DNA from: Channa striata
Taxonomy: Eukaryota; Chordata; Actinopteri; Anabantiformes; Channidae
Assembly (NCBI GenBank): GCA_033026295.1
Contig: CM065168.1
Coordinates: 40,188,875 to 40,252,874 of the forward strand
Reading direction: 5' to 3'
DNA: 64,000 bases
Shown here: piece after piece, positions 50,644 to 63,914 of the stretch
Position numbering within the stretch: position 1 is the stretch's first letter
Layout: every line of letters begins with the position of its first letter
The notes under the pieces: generated by a model
Database searches by the model: none
The model's input: the letters and a program-made list of their open reading frames with translations, nothing else
What the model was told of the DNA's origin: nothing
Program-made: the position numbers and the translations under genes

Positions 50644-53600
50644 TGCCCGCCAAACAACACACACACACTTGCACAAGCGTGCACACGCGTACACACACGC
50701 TGCCTCGCCCCCTTCAGTCCTAAGCTTCTCACACTGCAGCACCGACAGGTGTGTATTTTATGTCTCACTGAATCTGACTCATAAAATATGTTCCAGATGT
50801 GAAAATGAATCTGCATGTATATGCATATGTGCGAGGACATAAGTGTATAAGCTCATGCGTGTTGTCGTGGGATACTCCAGGGTAGACCCCCCTTGGACCT
50901 GCAGTGGTGCTGCGACCCTGTCGAGACAATTATCACAGATGTGCATGTTTTGTTCTTCTTGGTGGAAATAACGTGAATGTTTTGTGCTGAGTACTATAAT
51001 ACAAGCAAAAGTAGCCTTTAAAGAATTGTTAACAATATGATAAAGACATTTTATAATAATTAGTGTATGTTCTACAACCCCAGGTGGACCCAGTGCCCAA
51101 AAGGTCGAACATATCCCACAGAAGTGCACTCTAGTGTTCCCCACAGTACAGAAAGCGTGATAAGTGTCCTGCTCCCACCACAGCAAATAAAGATGATGCA
51201 GTGTCGATATTGTTTCAGCCCTTCCCGTCAGACAGGCTGAGTTTGCCACTGGGTACAACTAAAACAGTTCCTATGCACCAGCTATTATATTTTGTATCTA
51301 CTGTATGATATATACAGTACATATTATGTGTGAACGCACAACAACAAAGACTATCGACTTATGGAAATAATTTACTTCTACAAAATGAAATCTTGTTTGA
51401 AACTGTGTTACCACATTACAAATAATGTGTTTGCTACAGATAAATGTGTAGTTGTGTGTAGATTTTTTTCCATAGAATAAAAATAGAATGTTTTTCTTTT
51501 GTTACTTGTGTTGGTTTTATCACCATAGTTTACTCAGCTTGATCTAAAAGGTACCGGAAACAGCCATAGGCACAACAAATCTACTTCTAGTTTTGTTTTA
51601 AGAGCTTAAAATCCCATTTTCAGCCTCTACAATTATAAAGTGATGGATAATCTGTCACGGAAGACAATCATTGGCATTGACACAGGTAATTACACAGCCT
51701 GGACATTGCTAACAAGCTGCATAATAGCAGATGGCTCATTGCTTATAGCTGGGGGATTGATGGTGATGGCTAAGGAGAAGTCAACGTTACAACAAAGTCA
51801 TAATGCTCTAATATTAAAGGATAATTTAAAATACTGGGGATTTTCCACCTTTCGGTCTCTCTCCCTGCCACGCGCTATTAAATAGCAGTCCAATTGTGTA
51901 TGAAATGGCTTTGGCAAACTATAGCTGCAGAGCTGGCGGTGAGATCACGGACCATCTTTGGGGCTAATCATTTAGAATATTGCTACATGAACTCAAGCTG
52001 CAACCCACAGCTTTAAAGAAGTGCCCACCGAATAGTTACATCCATCCAGAACAGAAAATATTATCTAGCAGGGTTGTTTTATTGTCCTATTATCATGCAG
52101 TAGTGGAGGATGGATGGATTATCAGGCCAAAAGGGTCAGGGGTCAAAACCTCTGTTAACATCTGTTGTTGGAAAGTCACAAAGTTGAGTTAAAAGTAGGG
52201 ATATCCTGATTTCTTGTTATTTCGACTGATTAGTCTTTTAATGCTAAATGTCTGCTGAGAAAATCCGATCATGTATTTGTTGTTGTTGAAATCTCTCTTC
52301 ATATCACAGCTGAAGAGCACACTGAGGCTACTGAGCTCAGCTTCACCTGCAGAGTTCCACTAAAAGGACGCCCAGAATGGCCGTAAAGAGACTCAACATC
52401 ACTACGAAGAGATGCAACACAACATTTCTAGTCACTTAATGTTTCCTGCTTTCCGTCAACGAGTCTTGCTCGAACAACACACAATAAAAATAACATTAGC
52501 TCAATATCCAGTAGAAGCTTGAGGATCAATTTGTGAATAGTGCTGCATTGCAAAATCAGCAAGTGCTGTACATTATTATTATTATTTAAATGAGTAATTA
52601 CGTGTTCACCTTATTATGTGTAGTTTTTTAATGTCAGGTCCAGTGTTCCTCGTACTGCTGTCATCTGCCTTTGCGGTACGCATACACACTTTTCAGTGCA
52701 GTTTGTGGGTTTGCATAATGTGCCAATATTGCATTAACAAGATCTTTTAACAAGTCTCTTGGCTGCCAGTGAAAAGTTATAAGGGTGAGGCATTTCATAA
52801 AATTGGACAACAGAGAATTATATGTGCTCAGCGCAGGGGGCTGTTCTAAGTTTTAGGGAAATATGCTAATGCTTTGCAAAACTTTCAAATGTATTTTCAG
52901 TTATAGATGTGGAGCTGAGTGAATTTAATTGCAAATATTACTTATTTCGGCAATTACAACCTGGGGAACTAGTCTTGGTTTTAATATCAGAAAGTAAAAA
53001 GTCCTACCTGAAAATGGACAGAATGGATAATCTTGTTAAGTTGATGCTCTACAGAAATGATTAAATGAAACTCAGATCTATGGACACATGTCAATGGACA
53101 ACTCAAACTTTAATGAAATGAATAAATTTTTGCTTATTGCTCATGTTGACTTACAGTGGCTGCGTTAGACTAATGAAGAGATTCCTGTTTGGAGGAAAAA
53201 AAAAAAAAAGAAATCAAATCAAATGAAAAAAGAAGAATATCTGAACTTGCCATACATTGACTAATGTAGCAAGTTTTTAGTGTAACTGAAAGTTTTTACA
53301 ACTTACAAATATTTGGGTATCAAAAATAATTTAATAGAGAGTTGCATTTTGGAATTATAATGTTAAATGTTGGATGGATTAAATTGACAAATTGTGAAAT
53401 CGACAAAACATTGAAATTGAATCCATAATGATTAAGGACTATTTCATTATGCACCACAAGTTTAGTCCAGCCCTAGTTCTCCTGCTGGTTGGGGACAGTG
53501 GCATCTTCTGCCAGTGCCCCATCACTGATATCACATCGCTAGGTCCCGTCTGCTCTTATCACGCTGGCCCACCATTTTCTATCTTAATAGAGATCTGACT

Positions 53601-56600
53601 GTATGGCGTGGCTACGTCCTGACCCCCGGCGTGGCCTTTCTCCTTATCGGCTGTCCACAAGCTCTCACTCCTTCAACATCCTGCGACTTTGCTTGCCTTG
53701 CTTCCCAGCACGGCCTTGGGAGCCATGTTGTTGTTGTTGTTGCTGCAGTCACTTTCAGTTTTGCCTCTAGGAAATGTGGGAAATACTGAGGTAGGTCACA
53801 GGGGACGAAGAAGCATAGGCTGCAGCAGAGATTGCAGTGTTCTGCCATCAAGTAGACGGGTGCTGATGGCAAACCCAGTATATTTACAATTCTACTGTAA
53901 TCGGACGACACTTGATGGTACTTTAAAGAAGTAGTTAGACATATTAGGAAGTATGTCTGGTTATCAGGCTACTGCAGCTCCCAGTAAATGTAGCTTATAG
54001 TTTAACTAGAAACAAGTAGCCTGGTTAAATCTGAAAGTAATGAAATATGAAGGTTTATCCATCTGCATAGTTGACAGCTGCGGTGTAAAAAAAAATGCAC
54101 ACAGTAATTACAGAGATACTGAATCCATATTAAAGTGCAAACCAAGCAAATGATGCAGTTATGCATGTCGTATCCATGATACATTAGAATTATTAACTCC
54201 ACATGAAACAAGCCAGGAAAAGATGACTGACATATTTTCCTAGTTTTTTTCTTTGCTCTATTATCTCAGATAATAACAGCCTTGTCAGCAACGGAGCAGA
54301 AAGTTACACTCCTCAAATCGTGGCACCCGGGGAGCACGCCTGCAGGGCTCGGCGGACTCAAGTGTGTCGGAGGCGCCGCACGATAAAGCTCAGGTAAGCG
54401 TAAAAAAGCAAGGTGAGTGAATGAAGCATGGATCACAAGGGCACTGACCATCACTGGAAGGGGCATCTGGTTGGTATAGTAATTAACCCTGCTGAGTGGC
54501 CGGCGTAGAAACTGCTGGCTCCCTGCCCCTGTCCACCCCCATCTCTCAAACCTTTAGAGGACCCAGAGATGATGGGGTGCCAAACAAACTCCTACATCCA
54601 GCAGCCCCCTGGGTGCCTGGTCACACTTATTAGAGCCAGCGAGCATTGCTGTGACCCGGCTGGACTCTCCCACTACGCAGGCTCCAGGGTGGGATAAGCG
54701 ATGGGATGAGAACAAAGCAAGCTGATGCTGAGATTAGTTGTATATATGATATCATACAGCCCGTTATCAAAATCTAAAACATGAAAGGTGCAGCTAAGTA
54801 TAAACCTTAACAAATTTACAAGGTGGGCATGCAAACACAGACAAATGATTCCTCTTTTACTTCTTTCAAGGAGAGAAACACACACTGGATTTAGCTGCAC
54901 AATGTCACTCGGAGATCTTTGCAATACACATGCCTCTAGTGGGGGGTGTCGCTGTCAACAGATAAGGGGATAAGATTAGTTTTTGGCATGGGCTACTGTA
55001 TGTGCTAGTTCTGCAGCCTCGTTTTATCCATAGAGGTAATGATGGGCTACAAAAGCCCTCAGCAATCCTCTTTTGCTCTCCGAGGGTCTGAGAAAGGATC
55101 ATGAATCGTTCTGCTGTGTAACAAGACCAGATACTGGCCACGTTCTTGGCATCTGCGCACTGCAATTTTTTTAACCCTTGTTAGCTGACGTACATACCGA
55201 TACGGACATATGGTAAGCAAATACTCCCTGATATAATAGCTTTTAGAAATTCAGTCAGTCTAGCTGTAGTCTGTGCTGCTATTTGTGGCCACAGCTCTTC
55301 TTTTGCTGAAATATTTCACCACAGTGGTTTTTGGATTATAATGAAAATCAGCTGAAGCAGCTGAAAGTGACATGGTAAAAAATCTTGCAGGGAATGATTA
55401 AAGCAAAAGCTAATGCTTAAGGAAGGCAAGGCAGGACAGACTAAAAAAATGGTTGTCGAGTCCAATCCATGTCACGTCTGACTTGCAGAGCAGCTGATAT
55501 GGCTCTGTTCTTCCATGGTCACGTCTTCCTTTTAATCGGACCTTGCATCTTACTACTGTGTTCCTTCCTTCTATAAAGCCCGTACAATTTCTTTAGGGCA
55601 ATTATATGCATGCAAACAACTAACCAAAAAAACAAAACACACTATTCAATGACTTTATGAGGATCTCCATGGTAAGATGGTATCATCTTGCAATTTCATT
55701 AGTTCAGATTCCATCTGGTTCATAAACTTAAACTCCTTGGAAAGAAGCTTTCTGCAGTGTGCCAAATCAGCTGCCTGGCACAGGGCCGACACTGGGTACA
55801 CACCATGGCTCCATAGCTTGAATTCTTTCTCTCTCCTCCCCTCTATTTTGTGTCAGAGATTAAAAATAGCAAGTGGCCTTCTGCAGAATAAGCAGTTCAT
55901 GGATTCTGGCTTTGATGCTATGTTTGCCTGGAGAGGCCAGCTGTCACCTGCATGCAGGAAGAATAGACCTCACCACTGATTCGTAATACACAATGGGCTC
56001 TGGACTTCCTCTGCAAGACAAAACGGGCGTGTCTGTGCATCCATTTTACACTGCTGGAAAACTTTGTGCTGTCTTTAACTTTGTTTCATGCATTCACGGG
56101 CAAACAGATTTGCATGTTGATTTTTAAAGGAGCAAAACCTACAGCAGTGCAATAAGATAAAATAAGCCGGCACATGGACAGCCAAATCGGAACAGTAACA
56201 TTTGAATATTTCTATAATTTTAGTCAACTGTACGTAGATCTGCGATGGTAATTCTCTCCTAGGGTGGAAGGAAGAGAATCAAGTTAAGCGGCTCTAATCT
56301 GTAAAATAATCAAAAGACTGAAGCTGCTGCATTTAGAATTAATGAAAGACCAACCTTGTGAACACTTAGAAATTAGTCAGAGCGATTTTCTGCAGATATG
56401 GGCTCATTTTCTGGTTCAGAAAATTACCATCAAACAAACCTCATTTATGTGTGAAAGCTCAAACAAATATTACACCAAGTTCACAAAGTCAGCCTCTGTG
56501 TCGGAGTTGAAGTTTTGATCAGATAAAATGACTGCCTGTGTGGGATCTAGTTTAAGGAGGGAGCAGATATAAATATCAGTCAAACTTTCATTGTCACCAG

Positions 56601-57262
56601 ACTAGTGGTTGCCTGAGCTCAACTCTGTACTGACCACTGCCAGTCATGTTCAGATTAGCTACACTATGGTACAAAAACCAACAGCTGGGATTCAGTCATA
56701 TTTTAGTTGATTATCCTCAATCACATGTCTGTATCAGCATGAGAAAAAGAAAAATAACAACAATAGTCTTATCTATTTATATTTATAAATATCAGTAAAT
56801 ATTCTCCACAAATAAGGCACATGTAGTCTCATCCAAATACCATCTTCTACATAAGGAAAAATAAAATCTGATTAATAAGATTCACCCCACAGAGGAATAG
56901 AAATCATTTCGCATCTATAATATTAATATAAATATATGTACAGCACAATAATTACAAGTTTTGATGAGTCAACTGAAACCCCTTAAAAGTGGAACAGCAA
57001 AATGCAGCGCTCTGTATTTGCATCCCTTAGGGGAAGGAAGAAATCAAACAATTGGGATTATATTATCACAGGGGAGAAGAAGAAGGGAATATGGGACACA
57101 GGAGTTGAGGCTGCCACGTTTTCCTAGCTCTCTTCTTCCTGTAGGGCACGGTGCTTTCAACAATATTCAGTGTTCCTGCAGAGCAACAAGCCTGTCTGGA
57201 TACAAAGTGCACCCCTGGCTCTGCCAACAGTGGCTGAAATGTGAAAGTTGTTTTCTCTCGGT
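50644..57262. other. Spacer between dhx15 and ccdc149
   Basis: No gene recognised on either strand. In particular there is no sod3-like frame, although SOD3 occupies this interval in human. Open frames are short, and no RNA gene was recognised. Confidence 0.6.
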
Positions 57263-57268
57263 TTTATT
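57263..57268 (-). terminator. ccdc149: Polyadenylation signal for ccdc149
   Basis: AATAAA on the minus strand, 146 nt after the ccdc149 stop codon; the nearest canonical hexamer, giving a short 3' UTR. Confidence 0.6.
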
Positions 57269-57413
57269 GACTGAAACAGAGCTGTTAGGTGGAAAAGAAA
57301 TCTGTTGAGCGGCGGCTACGTTGTGTGAATGGAACCCAGGTGATTAATGCAATCATCAATAACAACGACAAGGACAACGATTTAAGTGAGCTTCTCGGGG
57401 CTTTCGGTGACGT

Positions 57414-57946
57414 TCATGCCAAGTTGTCACCGTGACAGGCGTCACTCTGTGCAGATCGACAGTGGATGTCCCACTCCTCTGTGCCCGACACCACAGCGTC
57501 CTGGTTCTCTGGAACTGATACAGAGGTTTCTACATGTTCAGATGCATTATTACATCCATCGTCCTCGGGTTGACATGCATGATGACCCACCTCCGATTGA
57601 TCAACAGAGGCTCGTTTAATTGGAAGCCAAGAAAGGTCTGAGTCAGCGGATGGAGCATCGAGCGCCAAGGCCGCCTCTTCTCCTTCCTCCACCGTGGAAC
57701 CCAGTTCTTCATCTTCTGCTCCTTCCACCTCATGCCCGGCCTCTTCCACTGGACTCCGCCCCTCCTCCAGCTGTGAGGCGGCTTCGTCCTCCGTCAAACT
57801 CACCGTTTCTCCCCCACTCCGCTTAATCCCATTCGTCTCCAGACTGTTGAGCAGTGCAGGTGTTTCTTCCCTGCTGCCGCCATCTGTGCCAAGGTCAATG
57901 CCAGCGGTGTGGCATTCCCATGGTGAATCATGTGGACTTCTGTCGC
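57414..57946 (-). CDS. ccdc149: ccdc149 terminal coding exon (acidic tail)
   Basis: Acceptor CCCATTTATGTCAG|GC; 533 nt, 176 full codons plus TGA. The encoded tail is low-complexity and Glu/Asp/Ser-rich (for example EEGRSPVEEAGHEVEGAEDE). It lacks recognisable domains and I do not recognise it in the human tail. Coding status rests on the long open frame and the phase match with the upstream exon. Confidence 0.85.
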
Positions 57947-60900
57947 CTGACATAAATGGGGGACCAAAGATGCGACAACTGGTCACTTAAATTGCTCACT
58001 CGATCTGAAGCCACAGATTCATCAGTAAACAAACATGTATGCCATTTAATCTGCTGTCTAACGGCGATGTGATGCAGTTTACATCAGCAATCAACAACAC
58101 CAATAATGACACTTGGTCAATTATGACAACTGCTATTTAGGGCTGCCATTAAAGATTTTGTATTATGATCGATGTGTGTATTTTATGTTTATTATTGATT
58201 ATTAGGTTTTTAATAACTAGTTCATTATTCAGAAAACATAAATGCACATCACAATTACCCAGAGCATGAGCTGACACTTATATTATTCAATATTCAAAAA
58301 CCCAGTTATACCCTATGTATTCTGTATTATTTATAACAAAAAAAAAACATTAGCAGCTGCATTTAAGTGACTGGAGCCTTCAATTATTTAGAGATTTTGC
58401 TTAAAATATTACTTAAAGCTTCTCAAAATACATTATTATACATTTTAAATAAGCAATATTTAACAGCATAAAAAACAAAATAATTACAATAGCAACTAAT
58501 TTGTGAGTTTTAAGTGTTAACAATACATGAGGAAACTCAGCATTTGCCCTTATGAGAACTAAGAGAACAGTGCCAGGCAGGAACCGTGGGAGATACAAGC
58601 AGCCTGTGCAGTTTCATGGTAGCAGCTATCCACGTCTTAGACCGATGCAGCAGTAATTTGGGTATTGGTAGATATGATTGCCTAATATAATAGAAACTAA
58701 GTAGCAGGATGGTGTTAATTATAAAAAGGCCTTCACCTGTTGAATCTCAAGGCTACTTTTTCCTTTAAAGCCTAAATTCTGTAATTAAAATTACAACTGA
58801 AATTTGATGTAAGGGGAAAAGAATTCAATACAACAGAAACCTATACTTGCTAAAAAAAGTTATTTCAATTACTTATTTGACTGAAGTGCTTCCATGGCAA
58901 CAGGCTAAATATAGCAGCGGTGCTCAAGACAAGGGGACGCAATATAAGTGTGACACCCCACATCTCAGCAATAGCAACAGCTTAGTTCTGCTTCTTTCTG
59001 CCAAAATATGCTCTCACTTTGGGGATTACTGACCCATATTTGTGGATGTGCAGGCAAAAAGGTTAAAGACTGCACACAGAGTCCCCGCCACCTTTTTCTC
59101 TCGCACACACATATGGCTTGCACACACAAAACACGCAGGAAGAAAAGCAACATTACTTGAACTGGCATCCATATTTATGCCCCCCCCCGCTCCCCCTTCC
59201 CCTTTCAAAGAGAACACGGCAGAAGTTTCTGAATGTCAGCGGGCGAGAATTTGCTTCACATTTCCAAAATGCCATGGCATTTGGGCAGCTTGCACCAATG
59301 AGAAGAAGAGGAGTGGAGGCGGGAAGGAGAAGGACTTGGGTTAAACGCAGGAAGATAGCAAGGAGTGTTTAGCACGCAGTGGCTAATTAAAGTGTTTACG
59401 CCATTAGCTGTGCATGCTCTTATGAATGGCTGGAGTCAGCGACCACACACAATTACACACTCACCTTTGGGTGGCTTCACTCTGGGCTGGATGTTTGGCT
59501 GAGATGTGGCACGTGTTGGATGAAGCTCTGGTGGAAGGTTTTCATTCAGTGCAATATTGTCTCGTGTCCCTGCAAACCCACCACCACAGAACAAACACGT
59601 GACGTTAAATTCACATCCAAACGACAACAGACAGAAAACAGGAAGTGGTACGAAAAGTTTTAAAAGGCTTCTGCATGTTGGGGTCAGATGGAGCACATGT
59701 ATGACGCTGTGCTGTTTGTGCTTTCACACAGTGTACACACTCATATGCATTGCAGTGCTTACAGGAAGTGGCTTCGGTTCCCTGTCATTTGTCTTCATTA
59801 GTGATGGCTTCACGCCTCTTAGGCTGACACCATATGCTACTCATAGGAGGCTGTGTGCACTATAAACCAGACATCGCAAATACACACATTCAACTACATG
59901 CACTGAGATGCACAAGTACACACAGACGCCTTTAAGTGTGCACATCAGCCCATGCTACAGAGAAACCGTGTGATCAGGAGAACGCCAGGCCTGTTTCTCT
60001 GACAATTCAAGTGTGAGGCACGAAAACAAACAGACGAATGAGAAAATGGATGGCTGGGTGACACGATGCATGAAAACCATGAATGGTGAACGGAGACCAT
60101 ATTGTTATGAATGCAGTCCATATTGTTATGGATGCTCACTTCTTACACTGACGTGGGGGCAGCGAGGGAGAGGATGGGGCTGTTTGGATCTGCAACTGGG
60201 AGCGTCAAGAAAAGCAATAAAGTTGTCGTCTAAAAAGTTTCTTTACTACTTTTACACCGACAGTGCTTTCAAGCTTGACATGAAACTGTTTCACCATTAA
60301 ACTCGTTGATGTGTTTACTGACGTGGCTCTTGGGGAGGCAAGGTCAGTCGGACAGCACGCAAGTTTGAACGAAGCTGAAATATCTCATCAATGACGTGCA
60401 TAAACCGCTGTAATTATGACGTTGATTTTTTTGTTTTTAAATGAAAATGCCTCAACGTACCCTGGGTGAACCGCTATAAATTTGGCACACAAATTCATGC
60501 CCCCTCAGAATAAACTGTAAAAACTAACATTCCAATCAGACTGAGCTCTCTGTCTTTATTACTTATTAGCAAATGTCAGCATGATAACACTGGTAAATCT
60601 GATAAACAATATGCTACACATTAACATGTTAGCATTGCGATTGTGCCAGCGGTAACTCAAACTTTCACTGTGCCACAAAGAGCTGGTAGCAATGCAGTGG
60701 ACCACTTTTCTATAATTATAAAACAACAAACAGCTGCTTAAAAGATGCTTCTTTGTGGCTTACATAATTTTATATCAGTTACCGAAAAATATACAGTAAT
60801 TAGCTAAATATCCGAAAAACCAAGGTGTTACATTGTGATCATTGGTATGTCTGTATTTTTATGGTGAAACTAACAAACAAACAAACCCAAAAAAATCATT

Positions 60901-63900
60901 ATCTTTAATGTTGTAGTATCACACCACAGCTGTCAGAAGACTAAGAGTCAGCAGTTCTCTAGAAGCGAATATCTCCTTCATTAAGCTCAGGTAACTGGCC
61001 TGTAGCTTTAAGACTGAATGCACGCACAGTCTTCAAGTTTGGAGAGAGGGGCCTTAGAGGACTACTGCAGGCTGCCTTTTAAAAGCCAATAATAAGGAAT
61101 AATAAGGTGGTGCTGGTGATCAGTTATGCAGAGCCAGCACTGTGGGAACACCAGCGACATACCGCACACTGTACGTTATGGGTAGCGTACCCTTTAAAGA
61201 GAACAGGATTTTCTAGCTGACTGAAGACTACAACATCCCAAATCATAAACTCTACATTACCAATATGGAGACATAAAGACAAGGGATGCAGGTATCTGTC
61301 AAATCCTACATAGGGATGCAGCACGGTGTAGCCCCGGGGTGACAGGAAATGCCATCCTTTTAACGGGAAAAGTCTGTCACTGGACCAAAACATAGCGTTA
61401 TGGGTGCATTCTCCATCCACCTCTGTCTTTCCAATAGCTGATGCACCCTGACAAGCTTTCACTCGCTGTGTTACATTTCAGCTCGCACTCATCCAGGGTG
61501 GGGGGTGGGGCGTTCGGCGGGATCTATCAATGACTACTTTATCTGAGTAACTGCATCGATGTCACTGTTATTGTTTTTGGCTCTCTCTCATCCGGAGACA
61601 ATGCAGTCACCTCTAGTGTTCTCCGGGCTTCAGGTAGCCAAGCCAAGGCCCTCCATCCTATCCCGCTTGCCTTTAATATCCATCAGCCCAACTTCACATC
61701 ACATCAAGGCCGCAGACGCTCACATCTCTCTCTATATCTCCGTCTCCCTAACTGTGGTGGACAGTGTGGTCGTCAGGCACTCTGGGCCCTCGCCTACAAA
61801 TTCCCTAATAACGGCACATTCCCCTAAATGTGTTTGTAATGTGGGCAATCATTTTCAGTAATGGATGCTTGTCAGTTTTATGGCGGTGAGAATGACGGTC
61901 TCATGACAGGGTACCTCCATCCAGTCACAGCCCCTCCACCTCGCGCCCTGGTTTATGCGCAGCACAACATCCCCCTCCAGAGGGGATAACGAGGAACTAC
62001 TTCTAAATTGGACTTCTAGTTTCTAAGTGCAGATGTAAAATAATATCTATTTTATTAATATTTTTGACATTTCATATTTTGCTAATAATGGAGGAGAGGC
62101 CTGCAGGAGCAGAACCACTGGCAGACATGTCTTGGAAAATGCAAAGGCTGTTACAGACTATGTGTAGGTAAGTGCAGATTTGCTTCACTAACACAAATGC
62201 ATGAATACTGATGGAAAATGTTGTCTGATACTTATTTATGTTTGTGGTTTTGATGATTTTGATTTTTTGTTTTAAGCACTTTCTCTCGTCTAATAAGACC
62301 ATATCTTTTCCCTTCTCTAATCATCATTTCCGCTCTCCTATGCCAACATTTTTGCATTAGTTTGAAACAAATGTTTGAAAATAAAAATTACTTACTCTAA
62401 ATAACAATTTGTTTTAATTCCTTATCTGCAACATGTGTCAGCCTGTACTATGACAGTCTCCAGTCTTTTTCTGACATGATTTATGATTCAAATTCTTGCC
62501 CGTGAGAATCTGGACGTAAAATGAACCAGCCAAACTGCAGTGTGCTGCTTTGAAAAGGTCTGTTTTGCCCTTAAACAATTCCCCACCCCAACATTCACAA
62601 AGAATTTTTTTCCCCCCCGAGTGTAAAATTTAAGACAGATCCAGTGGAGCAAAAGGATGAGTGAGTGTGATATTCAGCAGCCTATTCAGTCAGTGGTATC
62701 ATGAACAGACACATGAGCGGGTGGTCAATGGAGTCGACACATTGTAAACGGTGGGTATGAGGTGACACGATTTCTGGGCGTCTGCCCAGATTTGTCCTGG
62801 CATGACAGAGTGGAGGGCATGGATGGGCTAAGTGGGGCAGAAGGAATACATACTCCCAATTCCCACAGATACGCGGTAGGTCAAGCCTGAGACGCAGCCA
62901 GAGAGGGGAGAAAGACACAGTGTTATGAACATAAAAGCTTATTACTGTGTTCAGACAGAAAAAGAAAATAAAATACAATATCGGAAGGCACGTAAAAAAA
63001 AAAAAAGCATTTTATTCCTAAATTTCAATGTTTTTTTCAATTATATAGGGACATAAATGGTTTAGTTAGTGAGTTTGTGTTTCTTTTATATACTTGTACA
63101 TAAATACACACACGTTTACTCCGATTGTGGCACGACTGCAGGGTCACTTTGTGTAGTAATCACATCAAACAATATGCACAAATACTGGCATATTTAACAC
63201 AAATGGATGTGTTTGTATCCATGATAAATTACTGCCACTAAACTGTATTTTATTCAGAAGGAATATACTGGAATGAATCACTGGTTGTTCATTTTCACAT
63301 TCCAAACCCTGAGCCATTACTCTGTAATTATTTATTAAGTGGATTGAGCTCAATGTTAGATCAAATTAAGGAGGGATCATTTCAGGACTTTAATATAGAC
63401 TTAAATGTGTTACAGCTATTTTTCCTTCGGTGGAAGCTGTAAACGTGAGGGGGCGTAGGATTTAGAGGGATCTATTAACAGAATTTAAATACAGTATTCA
63501 TAATTATGTTTTCATTAGTGTGTAATTACCTAAAAAATAAGAAGTGAAAGAGCCTTTTATAAACGTACATAGGGAGCTGGTCCCCTAGCTGGAGACTGCC
63601 ATGTTATGATATGACCGATAGTTGTACATTCATTACGCAAATTCCACTTCTACAAATGTAGATTATAAAATAACCTCATATTGCCACATGATGCATTCGT
63701 AGACATCGACATGGCCCCTCACAGACACCGTAGGTTCTTAGCAGTAGGTGGTTTTCAGATGGTTGCAATCTGAAAATCCGCCACTAGGTGTCACTACGTC
63801 TTACACACTGCACCTGTGTGTTGGCTTTAAGACCCACCTGGAAGACTCCAAAGTCCTGAAACCTCCAAGGTCTTTAGCTTCTTCTCCAAATCTGCAACAC

Positions 63901-63914
63901 GGTTACCCAGGATC
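57414..63914 (-). CDS. ccdc149: CCDC149, 3' portion (last three coding exons; 5' part beyond the right edge)
   Basis: Coiled-coil domain protein 149, function poorly known. Exons seen, in transcript order: 63914-63838, 59569-59465, 57946-57414. The first encodes ILGNRVADLEKKLKTLEVSG then LWSLP, near-identical to the last coiled-coil block of human CCDC149 (recalled as [20 protein letters not shown]...). Phases join exactly: 1 base into the 59.5 kb exon (PG-TRDNIALNENLPPELH, aligning with human PGGKDTILFSDPTLP) and 1 base into the last exon (PPKG-DRSPHDSPWE). The tail is acidic and disordered, ending DNLA-stop at 57414. The order and strand relative to dhx15 match human 4p15. Confidence 0.92.
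57947..59464 (-). other. ccdc149: ccdc149 last intron
   Basis: 1.5 kb; contains the dispersed repeat at 58,138-58,300 and AT-rich sequence. Confidence 0.85.
58138..58300 (+). repeat. Dispersed teleost repeat, left-end part
   Basis: TAGGGCTGCCATTAAAGATT, GATTATTAGG, ATTCAGAAAACATAAATGCA and CATCACAATTACCCAGAGCA occur in the order seen in the same fish repeat family as the copy at 23,962-24,060. Diverged. Confidence 0.5.
59465..59569 (-). CDS. ccdc149: ccdc149 penultimate coding exon
   Basis: Acceptor GTTTGCAG|GG, donor AAAG|GTGAGT; 105 nt. Encodes a proline-rich linker (NENLPPELHPTRATSQPNIQ, then PRVKPPK). It resembles human CCDC149 only at its start, as expected for a fast-evolving tail. 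Confidence 0.88.
59570..63837 (-). other. ccdc149: ccdc149 penultimate intron
   Basis: 4.3 kb between phase-matched exons; no further exon, repeat or RNA gene recognised. Confidence 0.8.
63838..63914 (-). CDS. ccdc149: ccdc149 internal exon (end of coiled coil)
   Basis: Acceptor TTGGGGCAG|G, donor CCAG|GTGGGT; 77 nt in 1+75+1 phase. Heptad-like leucines (L-EKKLKTLEVSGLW) are visible. This exon settles the gene identity. The incoming phase implies a lysine codon (AA|G) shared with the preceding exon, which lies outside the window. Confidence 0.94.

Noticed and set aside
53370..53475. Third copy of the AGGGCTGCAACTA repeat (ends near CCAGCCCTAG)
   Set aside because: Only the terminal CAGCCCTA is convincing; the rest is too AT-rich to assign by eye.
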